From the NCBI GenBank assembly GCA_019118545.1, contig DWYT01000104.1, positions 1-41,506 of the forward strand: 41,506 bases of DNA, written 5' to 3'. The translations under genes and the position numbers were made by a program. Numbering within the stretch: position 1 is the stretch's first letter; each line of letters opens with the position of its first letter. The notes beneath the pieces are model-generated. The model worked only from the letters and a program-made list of their open reading frames with translations. It was not told the DNA's origin and did no database searches. Positions 6,693 to 14,736 of this stretch are shown here, piece by piece. This DNA comes from Candidatus Mediterraneibacter merdavium. Lineage in GTDB: Bacteria > Bacillota > Clostridia > Lachnospirales > Lachnospiraceae.

Positions 6693-7898
6693 CTATCGGT
6701 CGTTTCCGCCCCAGACGATGGATTCGTACCTTTGCGGGTCTGTGTCTCCCTCTGTGGAGAAGAGGAGGACTTTGGAGTTCTCATCCAGTCCGAGATGATC
6801 TCTAAGAGGTTTATACTCATCCATTGTCATGATGCACGCAAGTGTTCCGAAGGGCGCTGCCCCGGATTCGCCGGATGTGACCGGCTGGTCGCCTTTGATC
6901 GGCGCTGCCAGCATCCTCATACCTCTTGCCGCTACCCAGTCAGGTGAAGCGACGAATGTATCAACATGGTTCTTTAAGATATCCCATGAGATGGTGTTTG
7001 GCTCGCCGCAGGCAAGTCCTGCCATAATGGTCACCATATCGCCGTCAACGATGCGGATGTCTCCGTCTCCCGCGCATGCACCTTTGTACAGGCAGGCCGC
7101 AGCCTCGGCTTCCACAACGATGACCTTCGGAGGATTTTCAGGATAGCGGTTCGCGAAGTATCCCTGAACTGCTCCCGCAAGGGAGCCGACGCCTGCCTGA
7201 ATGAACACGTGGGTCGGACGTTCGCATCCGTAGTCATGGAGCTGATCGTCAGCCTCCAGTGCCATCGTGCCGTAACCCTGCATGATCCACGCAGGAATCT
7301 CCTCGTAGCCGTCCCATGCGGTATCCTGTACCATGACGCCGTTTTCTGTCTTTTCCGCCATGGCGTTTGCCATGCGGACACATTCGTCATAGTTGTACTC
7401 CTCAATGGTCGCCTGAGCGCCTTCCGCGAGGATGTTGTTCAGTCGTGTCTCAGTCGTGCCCTTCGGCATAAGGACAACGGCTTTCTGTCCGAGTTTATTG
7501 GCCGCCCACGCGACTCCGCGTCCGTGGTTTCCGTCCGTGGCTGTGAAGAAAGTGGCCTGACCGAATTCCTTGCGGAGCTCTTCAGATGTGAGCACATTAT
7601 AAGGAAGTTCGGATACATCTTTTCCGGTCTGCTTCGCGATGTAGCGCGCCATGGCGAAGGAACCGCCAAGCACTTTGAAGGCGTTCAGGCCGAAACGGTA
7701 GGATTCGTCCTTTATGTATACTTCTTTGAGACCGAGGTGTGCTGCCATGTGATCGAGCTTCGCCAGCGGTGTGACTGTATACTGGGGAAAACTCTCATGG
7801 AATGTGCGGGCTTTTTTTACTTCATCAAGTCCCATGACCTTAAGCTGTGCGTCGTCGGTCTTCGGCATTTTGTTGACTGCCCATTTGATTGTTTCCAT
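6693..7898 (-). CDS. dpaL: Diaminopropionate ammonia-lyase (YgeX)
   Basis: This cytoplasmic PLP enzyme converts 2,3-diaminopropionate to pyruvate and two ammonia. The fold-type II pattern is visible: RFGLNAFKVLGGSFA contains the lysine expected to form the Schiff base, FTATDGNHGRGVAWAA is the asparagine-loop substrate site, and VFIQAGVGSLAGAV is the glycine-rich phosphate-binding loop. The length of 401 aa matches the E. coli enzyme. It is the first metabolic gene behind the PAS/HTH regulator and shares the operon with ygeY, ygeW, a RidA gene and arcC. In published work on anaerobic urate breakdown by gut bacteria, ygeX lies in the core gene set. A consensus AAAGGAGG box precedes the start. 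The enamine product (2-aminoacrylate) explains the RidA neighbour. Confidence 0.95.
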   Translation of the reverse strand: METIKWAVNKMPKTDDAQLKVMGLDEVKKARTFHESFPQYTVTPLAKLDHMAAHLGLKEVYIKDESYRFGLNAFKVLGGSFAMARYIAKQTGKDVSELPYNVLTSEELRKEFGQATFFTATDGNHGRGVAWAANKLGQKAVVLMPKGTTETRLNNILAEGAQATIEEYNYDECVRMANAMAEKTENGVMVQDTAWDGYEEIPAWIMQGYGTMALEADDQLHDYGCERPTHVFIQAGVGSLAGAVQGYFANRYPENPPKVIVVEAEAAACLYKGACAGDGDIRIVDGDMVTIMAGLACGEPNTISWDILKNHVDTFVASPDWVAARGMRMLAAPIKGDQPVTSGESGAAPFGTLACIMTMDEYKPLRDHLGLDENSKVLLFSTEGDTDPQRYESIVWGGNDR

Positions 7899-7999
7899 TT
7901 TTTTGAAAACCTCCTTTTATTTATCGTGTTTGCTGTTGCCTTTCGCATACATTTCTACTTTGTTTCTTTCGCATGCGCCAGTTCGAATCCGCCGTATGC

Positions 8000-8647
8000 T
8001 CAGTTTTTGTCCATGTAGCTGTACAATGTGAATTTTGATATCCCAAGAAGGGTGGAGACTTTGTCCCCTGACTTTGTGATGAGGAACGCTCCGGCGTTGT
8101 TTAAATACTGTACCACCGCGACCTTGTCATCCTTATTCATAAGGGCCACGGGTTTCCCGACTTTCGCGATCGCCTGTTCAATGAGCAGGTCCAGAAGCTC
8201 AGTCACATTGTGGGTGATCGTCTGAGGAGTGCCTGAATCCTTTTCTTCTGTATCCTCTTCGGGTTCAGTCTGTACCAGACCGTGGAGAGCGTTCTCCATA
8301 GCAAGCAGTGTCGTGATGTCATAGTTTATGGAAAAAATATAGGCGACCCTGCCGTCCTCATCCCGGATATAAAGGGTGCTGGACTTTAAGATCCTGCCGT
8401 CGTCCGTGCGGGTGAGATAAGCGAGCTTATCTTTCACCTTTGCCGGATCGGAGCGGAGTGTTTCCAGCACGATCCCTGAGGGACCGTCTCCGGTATGGCG
8501 GTTGGACACATGACCGTTTTCGATGTAGACGATGGAGCTGTCCAGATCCTTCTTTGTCAGGTCATGGATAACGACCTCGCAGGAATTCCCGAACTGAGCG
8601 GTTACACCATGTGCGAGCTGTTTCAAAAACTCAAGTTTGTGGACCAT
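8000..8647 (-). CDS. YheO-like PAS domain / HTH transcriptional regulator
   Basis: The 215-aa protein has an N-terminal YheO-type PAS domain (about residues 5-120; motifs FGNSCEVVIHDLTKKDLDSSIVYIENG and ILKSSTLYIRDEDG) and a C-terminal HTH region ending LLGISKFTLYSYMDKN. A charged linker (EPEEDTEEKDSG) separates the two. Proteins of this type control amino-acid or diaminopropionate utilisation genes in several bacteria; the ligand is unknown here. It is the promoter-proximal gene of the leftward operon and is divergent from ssnA. Twin pseudo-palindromes between the divergent promoters are its most obvious binding sites, which is inference. Its own promoter has a perfect TTGACA -35 box. The start ATG has AGGTG about 7 bp upstream. 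It replaces the sigma-54 activator (YgeV) that accompanies the E. coli locus. Confidence 0.88.
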   Translation of the reverse strand: MVHKLEFLKQLAHGVTAQFGNSCEVVIHDLTKKDLDSSIVYIENGHVSNRHTGDGPSGIVLETLRSDPAKVKDKLAYLTRTDDGRILKSSTLYIRDEDGRVAYIFSINYDITTLLAMENALHGLVQTEPEEDTEEKDSGTPQTITHNVTELLDLLIEQAIAKVGKPVALMNKDDKVAVVQYLNNAGAFLITKSGDKVSTLLGISKFTLYSYMDKN

Positions 8648-8714
8648 TTTTTCACCTGCCTTTTAAGCGTAAAGCCAGAGAGAAAATGTGAATGTGATGT
8701 GTGTCTCTAAACCC

Positions 8715-8742
8715 ATCATAGCATAAAAAAATACGGTGTCAA
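8715..8742 (-). promoter_or_regulatory. Sigma-A promoter of the leftward purine operon
   Basis: On the minus strand there is a perfect -35 TTGACA (8737-8742), a 16-bp spacer and TATGAT as -10 (8715-8720), about 68 bp ahead of the regulator start. It is the best promoter match in the window. Confidence 0.75.
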
Positions 8743-8750
8743 CACTTTTT

Positions 8751-8785
8751 CTAAAAATTTTTTAGGCAATCTAAAAATTATTTAG
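8751..8785. promoter_or_regulatory. Twin CTAAA-N5-TTTAG operators in the divergent control region
   Basis: Two 15-bp pseudo-palindromes, CTAAAAATTTTTTAG at 8751-8765 and CTAAAAATTATTTAG at 8771-8785, are spaced exactly 20 bp start to start, so they face the same side of the helix. They lie 8 bp upstream of the leftward -35 box and 8 bp upstream of the rightward -35 box. This placement suits an activator or a looping regulator controlling both arms. The PAS/HTH protein encoded next door is the likely ligand-responsive binder (inferred). The motif was not seen elsewhere in the window. Confidence 0.65.
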
Positions 8786-8793
8786 AATTTGGG

Positions 8794-8822
8794 TTGCATT
8801 TATACACATTTGATGGTATTCT
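8794..8822 (+). promoter_or_regulatory. Promoter of the rightward purine operon (ssnA)
   Basis: A -35 TTGCAT (8794-8799), a 17-bp spacer and a -10 TATTCT (8817-8822) read rightward, about 100 bp upstream of ssnA. The -10 is weak, consistent with a need for activation from the adjacent twin operators. Confidence 0.6.
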
Positions 8823-8920
8823 ATATGGAGTAAGAGGTATTTATATGCGAAATGCACAGAAAAACGAGGAGATGTGCAAAGGGTGATGTGTGTAAAATCA
8901 ATAAAAAAGGAGAAGAAAAG

Positions 8921-10255
8921 ATGCTTGTTTTAGGAAACGGAAAAGTGATCACAAGAGATGCCTCATGTCCGTTTATCGAAGACGGGGCGGTTGCCGTTGA
9001 AGGAACGACGATCCGTAGGCTCGGCACCACGCAGGACATCCGGTCTGCTTACCCGGATGCAGAGTATATCGACGCAAAAGGCGGCCTGATCATGCCTGCA
9101 TTTATCAATGTACACGAACATATCTACAGTTCATTTGCCAGAGGACTTTCCATCAATGGCTATAACCCGGACGGATTCCTTGATATCTTGGACGGGATGT
9201 GGTGGACCATTGACCGGAACCTCACGCTCCATGATACTTATTTAAGTGCGATGGCTACTTATATAGACTGTATCAAATGCGGAGTGACGACGATCTTTGA
9301 CCACCACGCCAGCTTCGGCTCCATCGGAGGCTCTCTTTTTGAGATTGAGAAAGCGGCGAAAGAGGCTGGTGTGCGCTCCTGTCTCTGCTACGAGATCTCT
9401 GACAGGGACGGCATGGACAAAGCGCGGGCGTCTGTTATGGAAAATGCGGAGTTCATCCGCCACGCACTGAAAGATGACAGCGGCATGATCGCCGGGATGA
9501 TGGGTATGCACGCGCAGTTTACGATCTCGGACGCAACAATGGAACTTGCGGCTGCGAACAAGCCGGATGAGGTGGGGTATCACATCCATGTGGCAGAGGG
9601 GATTGAAGATCTGCACCACTGCCTGAAGCATTACGGCAAACGGATTGTCGACCGTCTAATGGACCACAATATACTCGGGGAGAAGACGCTTCTCGGACAC
9701 TGTATTTATATCAATCCGCACGAGATGGATTTAATTAAGGAAACAGATACCATGGTCGTACATAATCCGGAGTCTAATATGGGGAATGCCTGCGGCTGCC
9801 CGCCGACCATGGAACTGGTGCACAGAGGGATACTGACCGGTCTGGGGACAGACGGATACACCCACGATATGATGGAGTCCTTCAAGGTGGCGAACGTGCT
9901 CCATAAGCACCATCTCTGCGATCCGAACACCGCGTGGGCGGAAGTGCCGAAGATGCTCTTTGAGAACAACGCGAAGATCGCGGGAAGGTATTTCAAGCCG
10001 GAACTGGGCGTCTTAAAAGAAGGCGCGGCAGGAGATGTGATCGTCGTGGCATACGATCCGCTCACTCCGATGAATGAGAACAACATCAACGGACATCTCG
10101 TGTTCGGCGTAACGGGACATGACGTTGTGACTACGGTTGCCAACGGAAAGGTACTGATGAAGGACAGAAAACTGACACAGATTGACGAAGCGAAGGTCAT
10201 GGCGGACTGCCGGCAGGCTGCGAAAGAGCTGGCAGAACGGATAAACAGCCGATAG
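8921..10255 (+). CDS. ssnA: SsnA-type amidohydrolase (putative aminohydrolase)
   Basis: This protein of 444 aa belongs to the TRZ/ATZ-type metal-dependent amidohydrolases, which deaminate or open nitrogen heterocycles. Metal-binding features: FINVHEHIYSS (the usual HxH is present as HEH), HIHVAEG (His), LLGHCIYI (His) and GLGTDGYTHDM (Asp). The C-terminus closes the beta-sandwich around AAGDVIVVAYDPLTP. In E. coli ssnA is part of the same cluster, and gut-bacterial studies list it among genes needed for anaerobic urate degradation. The exact ring substrate is inferred. I chose the ATG with AAAAGGAGA directly upstream; a longer in-frame start at 8852 lies inside the leader. It is the first gene of the rightward operon, 13 bp ahead of the permease. 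Confidence 0.92.
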   Translation: MLVLGNGKVITRDASCPFIEDGAVAVEGTTIRRLGTTQDIRSAYPDAEYIDAKGGLIMPAFINVHEHIYSSFARGLSINGYNPDGFLDILDGMWWTIDRNLTLHDTYLSAMATYIDCIKCGVTTIFDHHASFGSIGGSLFEIEKAAKEAGVRSCLCYEISDRDGMDKARASVMENAEFIRHALKDDSGMIAGMMGMHAQFTISDATMELAAANKPDEVGYHIHVAEGIEDLHHCLKHYGKRIVDRLMDHNILGEKTLLGHCIYINPHEMDLIKETDTMVVHNPESNMGNACGCPPTMELVHRGILTGLGTDGYTHDMMESFKVANVLHKHHLCDPNTAWAEVPKMLFENNAKIAGRYFKPELGVLKEGAAGDVIVVAYDPLTPMNENNINGHLVFGVTGHDVVTTVANGKVLMKDRKLTQIDEAKVMADCRQAAKELAERINSR

Positions 10256-10268
10256 GAGGGTAAATACA

Positions 10269-11699
10269 ATGGACAACAAAGTGAAAAAAGATAATTCAGA
10301 ACTTTTTAAATGGGACGGAAAACCGTCGTTCGGACAGGTTCTTCCGCTGGCAGCACAGCATGTGCTCGCCGCGGTAGTAGGGTGTGTAACTCCGGCGATC
10401 CTTGTCGCGAATGCAGCGAACAACGCGGGCGGAAATGTGAACATGGGACTTCTTATTCAGGTGTCCCTTGTATTTGCGGCGCTCTCTACATTTTTACAGT
10501 TATACGGAGGTAAGTTCCATCTCGGATCGAATCTCCCTGTTATCATCGGCGTGAGTTTTGCTTATGTGCCGACTATGACGGCGATCGCTGCTCAGGCGAA
10601 AGATGTGGATACGATCTTCGGAGCAATGCTCTTCGGCGGCGTCGTGGCGATCATCGTAGGACTGACGATCAAACAGATCCGTAAGGTGTTCCCGCCGCTC
10701 GTTATCGGAACGGTTATCTTTGCCATCGGTCTTTCTCTGTATACAACGGCGATCAACTACATGGCGGGTAATTCTTCCAATACATATGAACTGGTGGTAG
10801 AGACACAGGGCAAGACAGAGGCGCTTGTATATGGTTCATGGCAGAACTGGCTTGTGGCTTTCGTGACGCTTGGAATCGTGGTGGCGCTGAACCATTACGG
10901 AAAAGGCCTGTTCAAACTGGCCTCTATCCTGATCGGACTGATCTGCGGGTATCTTCTTGCTCTCTGCTTCGGAATGGTTGATTTCTCGGCACTTTCCAGC
11001 GCAGGCTGGATACAGATACCGACACCGACAGCGTTCGGCATCAGCTTTGACGTGTCGGCCATCATACCGCTGGCGATCCTCTTCCTTGTAAACTCAATTC
11101 AGGCGATGGGTGATTTCTCGGCTACTACAAGCGGTGGTATGGACCGTCTGCCGACGGACAAAGAATTGAATGGCGGTATCATCGGATACGGCATCAGCAA
11201 TATCATCAGCGCTGTTTTCGGATGTCCTCCGACGGCGACATACAGCCAGAATGTAGGTATCGTTGGTTCCACAAAGGTTGTGGCAAGACGTGTCTTCACA
11301 TTGGCGGCGACCTTCCTTCTCATCGCGGGACTGATCCCGAAATTCTCCGCACTGCTGCGCACGATCCCGCAGTGTGTGCTCGGAGGAGCCGTGGCTTCTG
11401 TATTCGCGTCCATCGCAATGACTGGTATTAAGCTGCTGACGACAGAGAAGCTTACATTCAGAAATACGACAGTCGCAGGATTATCCATCGCCATCGGAAT
11501 GGGTGTATCTTTAAGTGACGGATGCTTAAACCAGATGACACAGAGCATCCACGGCGCGCTGAATATGAGCATGAGCCTTGAGAGCTTCCAGTCTATCATC
11601 AATAATACGTTCGCGTCGTCTCCGGTGGTGCTGGCAACGATCTTTGCGGTGCTTTTGAATCTGCTCCTGCCGAAAGACAAGCCGGAGGAAAATGCCTGA
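10269..11699 (+). CDS. NCS2/NAT family purine (xanthine/urate) permease
   Basis: The 476-aa membrane protein has the nucleobase-ascorbate transporter layout with about 14 hydrophobic segments. The first segment follows LPLAAQHVLAAVVG, whose QH motif is family-defining. The signature in the second half is present: NSIQAMGDFSATTSG followed by PTATYSQNVGIVGSTKV (the QNxGxxxxT pattern). It should take up a purine base by ion symport at the cytoplasmic membrane. Position between ssnA and ygfK, with xanthine dehydrogenase downstream, points to xanthine or urate rather than uracil. The fine substrate choice cannot be read here. A GGAGGG box precedes the start, and the gene is clearly co-transcribed with ssnA. 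Confidence 0.92.
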   Translation: MDNKVKKDNSELFKWDGKPSFGQVLPLAAQHVLAAVVGCVTPAILVANAANNAGGNVNMGLLIQVSLVFAALSTFLQLYGGKFHLGSNLPVIIGVSFAYVPTMTAIAAQAKDVDTIFGAMLFGGVVAIIVGLTIKQIRKVFPPLVIGTVIFAIGLSLYTTAINYMAGNSSNTYELVVETQGKTEALVYGSWQNWLVAFVTLGIVVALNHYGKGLFKLASILIGLICGYLLALCFGMVDFSALSSAGWIQIPTPTAFGISFDVSAIIPLAILFLVNSIQAMGDFSATTSGGMDRLPTDKELNGGIIGYGISNIISAVFGCPPTATYSQNVGIVGSTKVVARRVFTLAATFLLIAGLIPKFSALLRTIPQCVLGGAVASVFASIAMTGIKLLTTEKLTFRNTTVAGLSIAIGMGVSLSDGCLNQMTQSIHGALNMSMSLESFQSIINNTFASSPVVLATIFAVLLNLLLPKDKPEENA

Positions 11700-11727
11700 G
11701 ACCATATAGGATAGAGGAGGTAAGACA

Positions 11728-14721
11728 ATGAGTGATATTATGAGACCAATGTCATTTGCCCAGCTTCTTGACTGGACACTGACAGAGCATAAGAAGAGCG
11801 GGACCGTGTTCGGTGAGCATCATCCTTACCGCGCGGACGCGAAATATGTGAGGACAATTTTTGAACGTCCTCTGGAGACACCCGTCGGCCCGGCGGCAGG
11901 TCCCCACACACAGCTCGCCCAGAACATTGTGGCGGCGTATTATACGGGCAGCCGTTTCTTCGAGCTGAAGACGGTGCAGATCATGGACGGGGCGGAATTA
12001 TCCGCCTGCGTCAACAAACCCTGTATCAAGGCGGACGACGAGTGCTACAACTGCGAGTGGTCCACAGAGCTGTATGTGCCGGAAGCCATGGAAGAATACA
12101 TCAAGGCGTGGTTCCTTTGTAAAGTAATTGCCAAGGAATACGGTTTGGGAAGTATGGACGGCTTCCAGTTTAATATCAGCGTGGGGTACGATCTGGCGGG
12201 CATCCAGTCTGAGAAGATCGACAATTTCTTAAACACAATGAAACACGCGCAGGATTCCGAAGTATTCAAGTCCTGTAAGGCGTATCTTTTAGAACATGCG
12301 GATCTGTTCGAGCACGTGACGAAAGAAGATATCGAAGGGATCTCCGGCGATATCTGCAATTCCGTGACCATCTCCACGCTCCACGGATGTCCTCCGCAGG
12401 AGATCGAGAGGATCGCCATGTACCTCATCACGGAGAAGGGATTCCATACATTTATCAAGTGCAATCCCACGCTCCTTGGGTATGAGTTCGCGAGAAAGAC
12501 CATGGATGAGATGGGGTATGACTATGTGGCGTTCGGTGATTTCCACTTCAAGGATGACCTGCAGTGGGAGGACGCGGTTCCCATGCTGACAAGGCTGATG
12601 GCAGTCTGCGCGGAGAGGAACTTAGAGTTCGGTGTGAAGATCACCAATACATTCCCTGTTGACGTGAAGCAGAACGAGCTTCCAAGCGAGGAGATGTATA
12701 TGTCAGGAAAATCCCTGTATCCGCTGTCCATTTCCCTAGCTGCGAAGCTGGCGAAAGAGTTCGACGGAAAACTGCGCATCTCCTATTCGGGCGGCGCGGA
12801 TTACCACAATATCAAGGGGATCGTGGAGGCAGGCATCTGGCCGGTGACTGTGGCGACGACGCTCTTAAAGCCGGGCGGATATGACCGCATGGCTCAGATG
12901 GCGGCGCTGCTTGAGAAAGAAAACGACGTGTTCACAGGCGTGAGCGTGGAGGGCTCCGCGAAGCTTGCCGAGGACGCGAGGACGAACCCGCACCATGTGA
13001 AGGCGGTAAAGCCGCTTCCGTCCAGAAAGATGAAGAAACATGTGCCCTTGCTTGACTGTTTCGTGGCTCCGTGTAAAGAAGGATGTCCCATCCATCAGGA
13101 TATCACGGCATATCTGCAGCTTGTGAACGCAGGAAAATACGAGGAAGCGCTGGAAGTGATCACAGAGAAGAACCCGCTTCCGTTTATCACGGGAACGATC
13201 TGCGCCCATGCCTGCATGGGTAAATGTACCCGCAACTTCTACGAAGAGCCTGTACATATCCGCAACATGAAGCTGATCGCGGCGGAGAACGGATATGACG
13301 CATATATGGAGAAGCTGTCGGCTCCGGCGATCACAAGACCGGGGAAGGCAGCAGTCATCGGCGGCGGCCCGGCAGGAATGGCGGCGGCATATTTCTTAAG
13401 AAGAGCCGGAATGGAAGTGACGCTCTTTGAGAAGAATGATGCTCTCGGCGGTGTGGTACGCCATGTGATCCCCGAATTCCGTATCCCGTCAGCTTCCATT
13501 GACAAGGACGCGGCGCTTCTTGAGAAGATGGGCGTCAACATCTGCTTAAATACAGAGATTAAAGAGCTTGATATGCTCAAGAACGCGGGATACACGGCAG
13601 TGATCGTGGCAGTGGGCGCTTCTGAGCCGGGTGTGCTCCGTCTGGAGAAAGGGGAGCCTGTCAACGCGCTGGAGTTCTTAGCTGATTACAAGGCAAATGA
13701 CGGCAATCTGGACATCGGAAAGAACGTTGTCGTTATCGGCGGCGGAAATACAGCTATGGACACAGCGAGGGCCGCGAAGCGCACAAAAGGCGTAGAACAT
13801 GCGTATCTTGTGTACAGAAGAACGAAACGCTACATGCCTGCGGACGAAGAAGAGCTTGAGATGGCAGTGGAAGACGGCGTGGAGTTCATGGAACTTTTAG
13901 CGCCTGTGAAGCTGGAAGACGGCAGACTGCTGTGCAAGGTCATGAAGCTGGGAGAGATTGACGCGTCCGGCAGAAGAGGAGTTGTGGAGACAGACGAAGA
14001 GAAAGAGATCCCGGCGGATACCGTGATCGCGGCGGTCGGAGAGAGGGTTCCCACAGGCTTCTATCAGGCGAACGGCATCAACGTAAATGAGAGAGGACGC
14101 GCCCTTGTCAATGAGGATACCTGCGAGACAAATCTGGCGGGTGTCTATGTGGCAGGCGACGGTCTCGGCGGCCCGGCTACCGTTGTGGAAGGTATCCGTG
14201 ACGGACTGAAAGCAGCGGAGGCGGTGATCGGCGAAGTGCTTGTGAAGGATATTCCGTCCGCGACGGACGAGGAGAAGATCTACGGCAAACGCGGAAATCT
14301 GGCGGATATGAAAGAGGGCGGAGAGGAGACGAACCGCTGTCTGGGATGCTCCGGTATTTGTGAGAACTGTGTGGAAGTATGTCCAAACAGGGCGAATATC
14401 TCCATCCGCGTACCGGGCATGGAGAAGCACCAGATCATCCATGTGGATTACATGTGCAACGAGTGCGGCAACTGCAAGAGCTTCTGTCCATATGACAGTG
14501 CCCCGTACCTTGATAAATTCACATTGTTCGCAGATGAAAAGGATATGGATGACAGCAAGAATCAGGGATTCACAGTTCTTGATAAAGACGCGGTGAAGTG
14601 CAAGGTACGTTTCTTCGGAGAGACTTACGTGTGGACAAAAGGCGAGGAGACAAGAATACCGGAAGGACTGCTCAAACTGATGGAGACAGTCTGCACGGAC
14701 TATGCGTACCTGTTGAGATGA
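11728..14721 (+). CDS. ygfK: YgfK family iron-sulfur flavoprotein oxidoreductase
   Basis: At 997 aa this is a full-length YgfK protein. The N-terminal ~430 residues resemble a dihydropyrimidine/dihydroorotate dehydrogenase-like barrel (TPVGPAAGPHTQLAQN near residue 50). A GltD-like module follows: cysteines in CKEGCPIHQD and CAHACMGKCTRNF, an FAD-binding AVIGGGPAGMAAAYFL (about residue 543) and an NAD(P)-binding VVVIGGGNTAMDTA (about 667). The C-terminus carries ferredoxin-type cysteines in CLGCSGICENCVEVCP (about 870) and CNECGNCKSFCP (about 910). The common annotation as a selenate reductase subunit is historical; in urate-degrading gut bacteria the gene is part of the purine pathway. It probably reduces a purine-derived ring or passes electrons between NAD(P)H and ferredoxin. 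The role is inferred; the domain order is seen. Confidence 0.93.
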   Translation: MSDIMRPMSFAQLLDWTLTEHKKSGTVFGEHHPYRADAKYVRTIFERPLETPVGPAAGPHTQLAQNIVAAYYTGSRFFELKTVQIMDGAELSACVNKPCIKADDECYNCEWSTELYVPEAMEEYIKAWFLCKVIAKEYGLGSMDGFQFNISVGYDLAGIQSEKIDNFLNTMKHAQDSEVFKSCKAYLLEHADLFEHVTKEDIEGISGDICNSVTISTLHGCPPQEIERIAMYLITEKGFHTFIKCNPTLLGYEFARKTMDEMGYDYVAFGDFHFKDDLQWEDAVPMLTRLMAVCAERNLEFGVKITNTFPVDVKQNELPSEEMYMSGKSLYPLSISLAAKLAKEFDGKLRISYSGGADYHNIKGIVEAGIWPVTVATTLLKPGGYDRMAQMAALLEKENDVFTGVSVEGSAKLAEDARTNPHHVKAVKPLPSRKMKKHVPLLDCFVAPCKEGCPIHQDITAYLQLVNAGKYEEALEVITEKNPLPFITGTICAHACMGKCTRNFYEEPVHIRNMKLIAAENGYDAYMEKLSAPAITRPGKAAVIGGGPAGMAAAYFLRRAGMEVTLFEKNDALGGVVRHVIPEFRIPSASIDKDAALLEKMGVNICLNTEIKELDMLKNAGYTAVIVAVGASEPGVLRLEKGEPVNALEFLADYKANDGNLDIGKNVVVIGGGNTAMDTARAAKRTKGVEHAYLVYRRTKRYMPADEEELEMAVEDGVEFMELLAPVKLEDGRLLCKVMKLGEIDASGRRGVVETDEEKEIPADTVIAAVGERVPTGFYQANGINVNERGRALVNEDTCETNLAGVYVAGDGLGGPATVVEGIRDGLKAAEAVIGEVLVKDIPSATDEEKIYGKRGNLADMKEGGEETNRCLGCSGICENCVEVCPNRANISIRVPGMEKHQIIHVDYMCNECGNCKSFCPYDSAPYLDKFTLFADEKDMDDSKNQGFTVLDKDAVKCKVRFFGETYVWTKGEETRIPEGLLKLMETVCTDYAYLLR

Positions 14722-14736
14722 TAAGGAGGGTCGTGG

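Noticed and set aside
7981-7994. GTTCGAATCC sequence like a tRNA T-loop
   Set aside because: The flanking bases do not form a T stem, and no acceptor, D or anticodon arm could be drawn around it.
7209-8018. Long plus-strand open frame antisense to dpaL
   Set aside because: Shadow of the dpaL coding strand; hydrophobic and cysteine-rich nonsense with no start signal.
8852-8920. Upstream in-frame start for ssnA
   Set aside because: The extension is basic and unlike the family's N-terminus, and an AAAAGGAGA box lies directly before the ATG at 8921.
11728-14721. Selenate reductase as the function of YgfK
   Set aside because: That label is inherited annotation; domain content and purine context support a ring-reducing or electron-transfer role instead.
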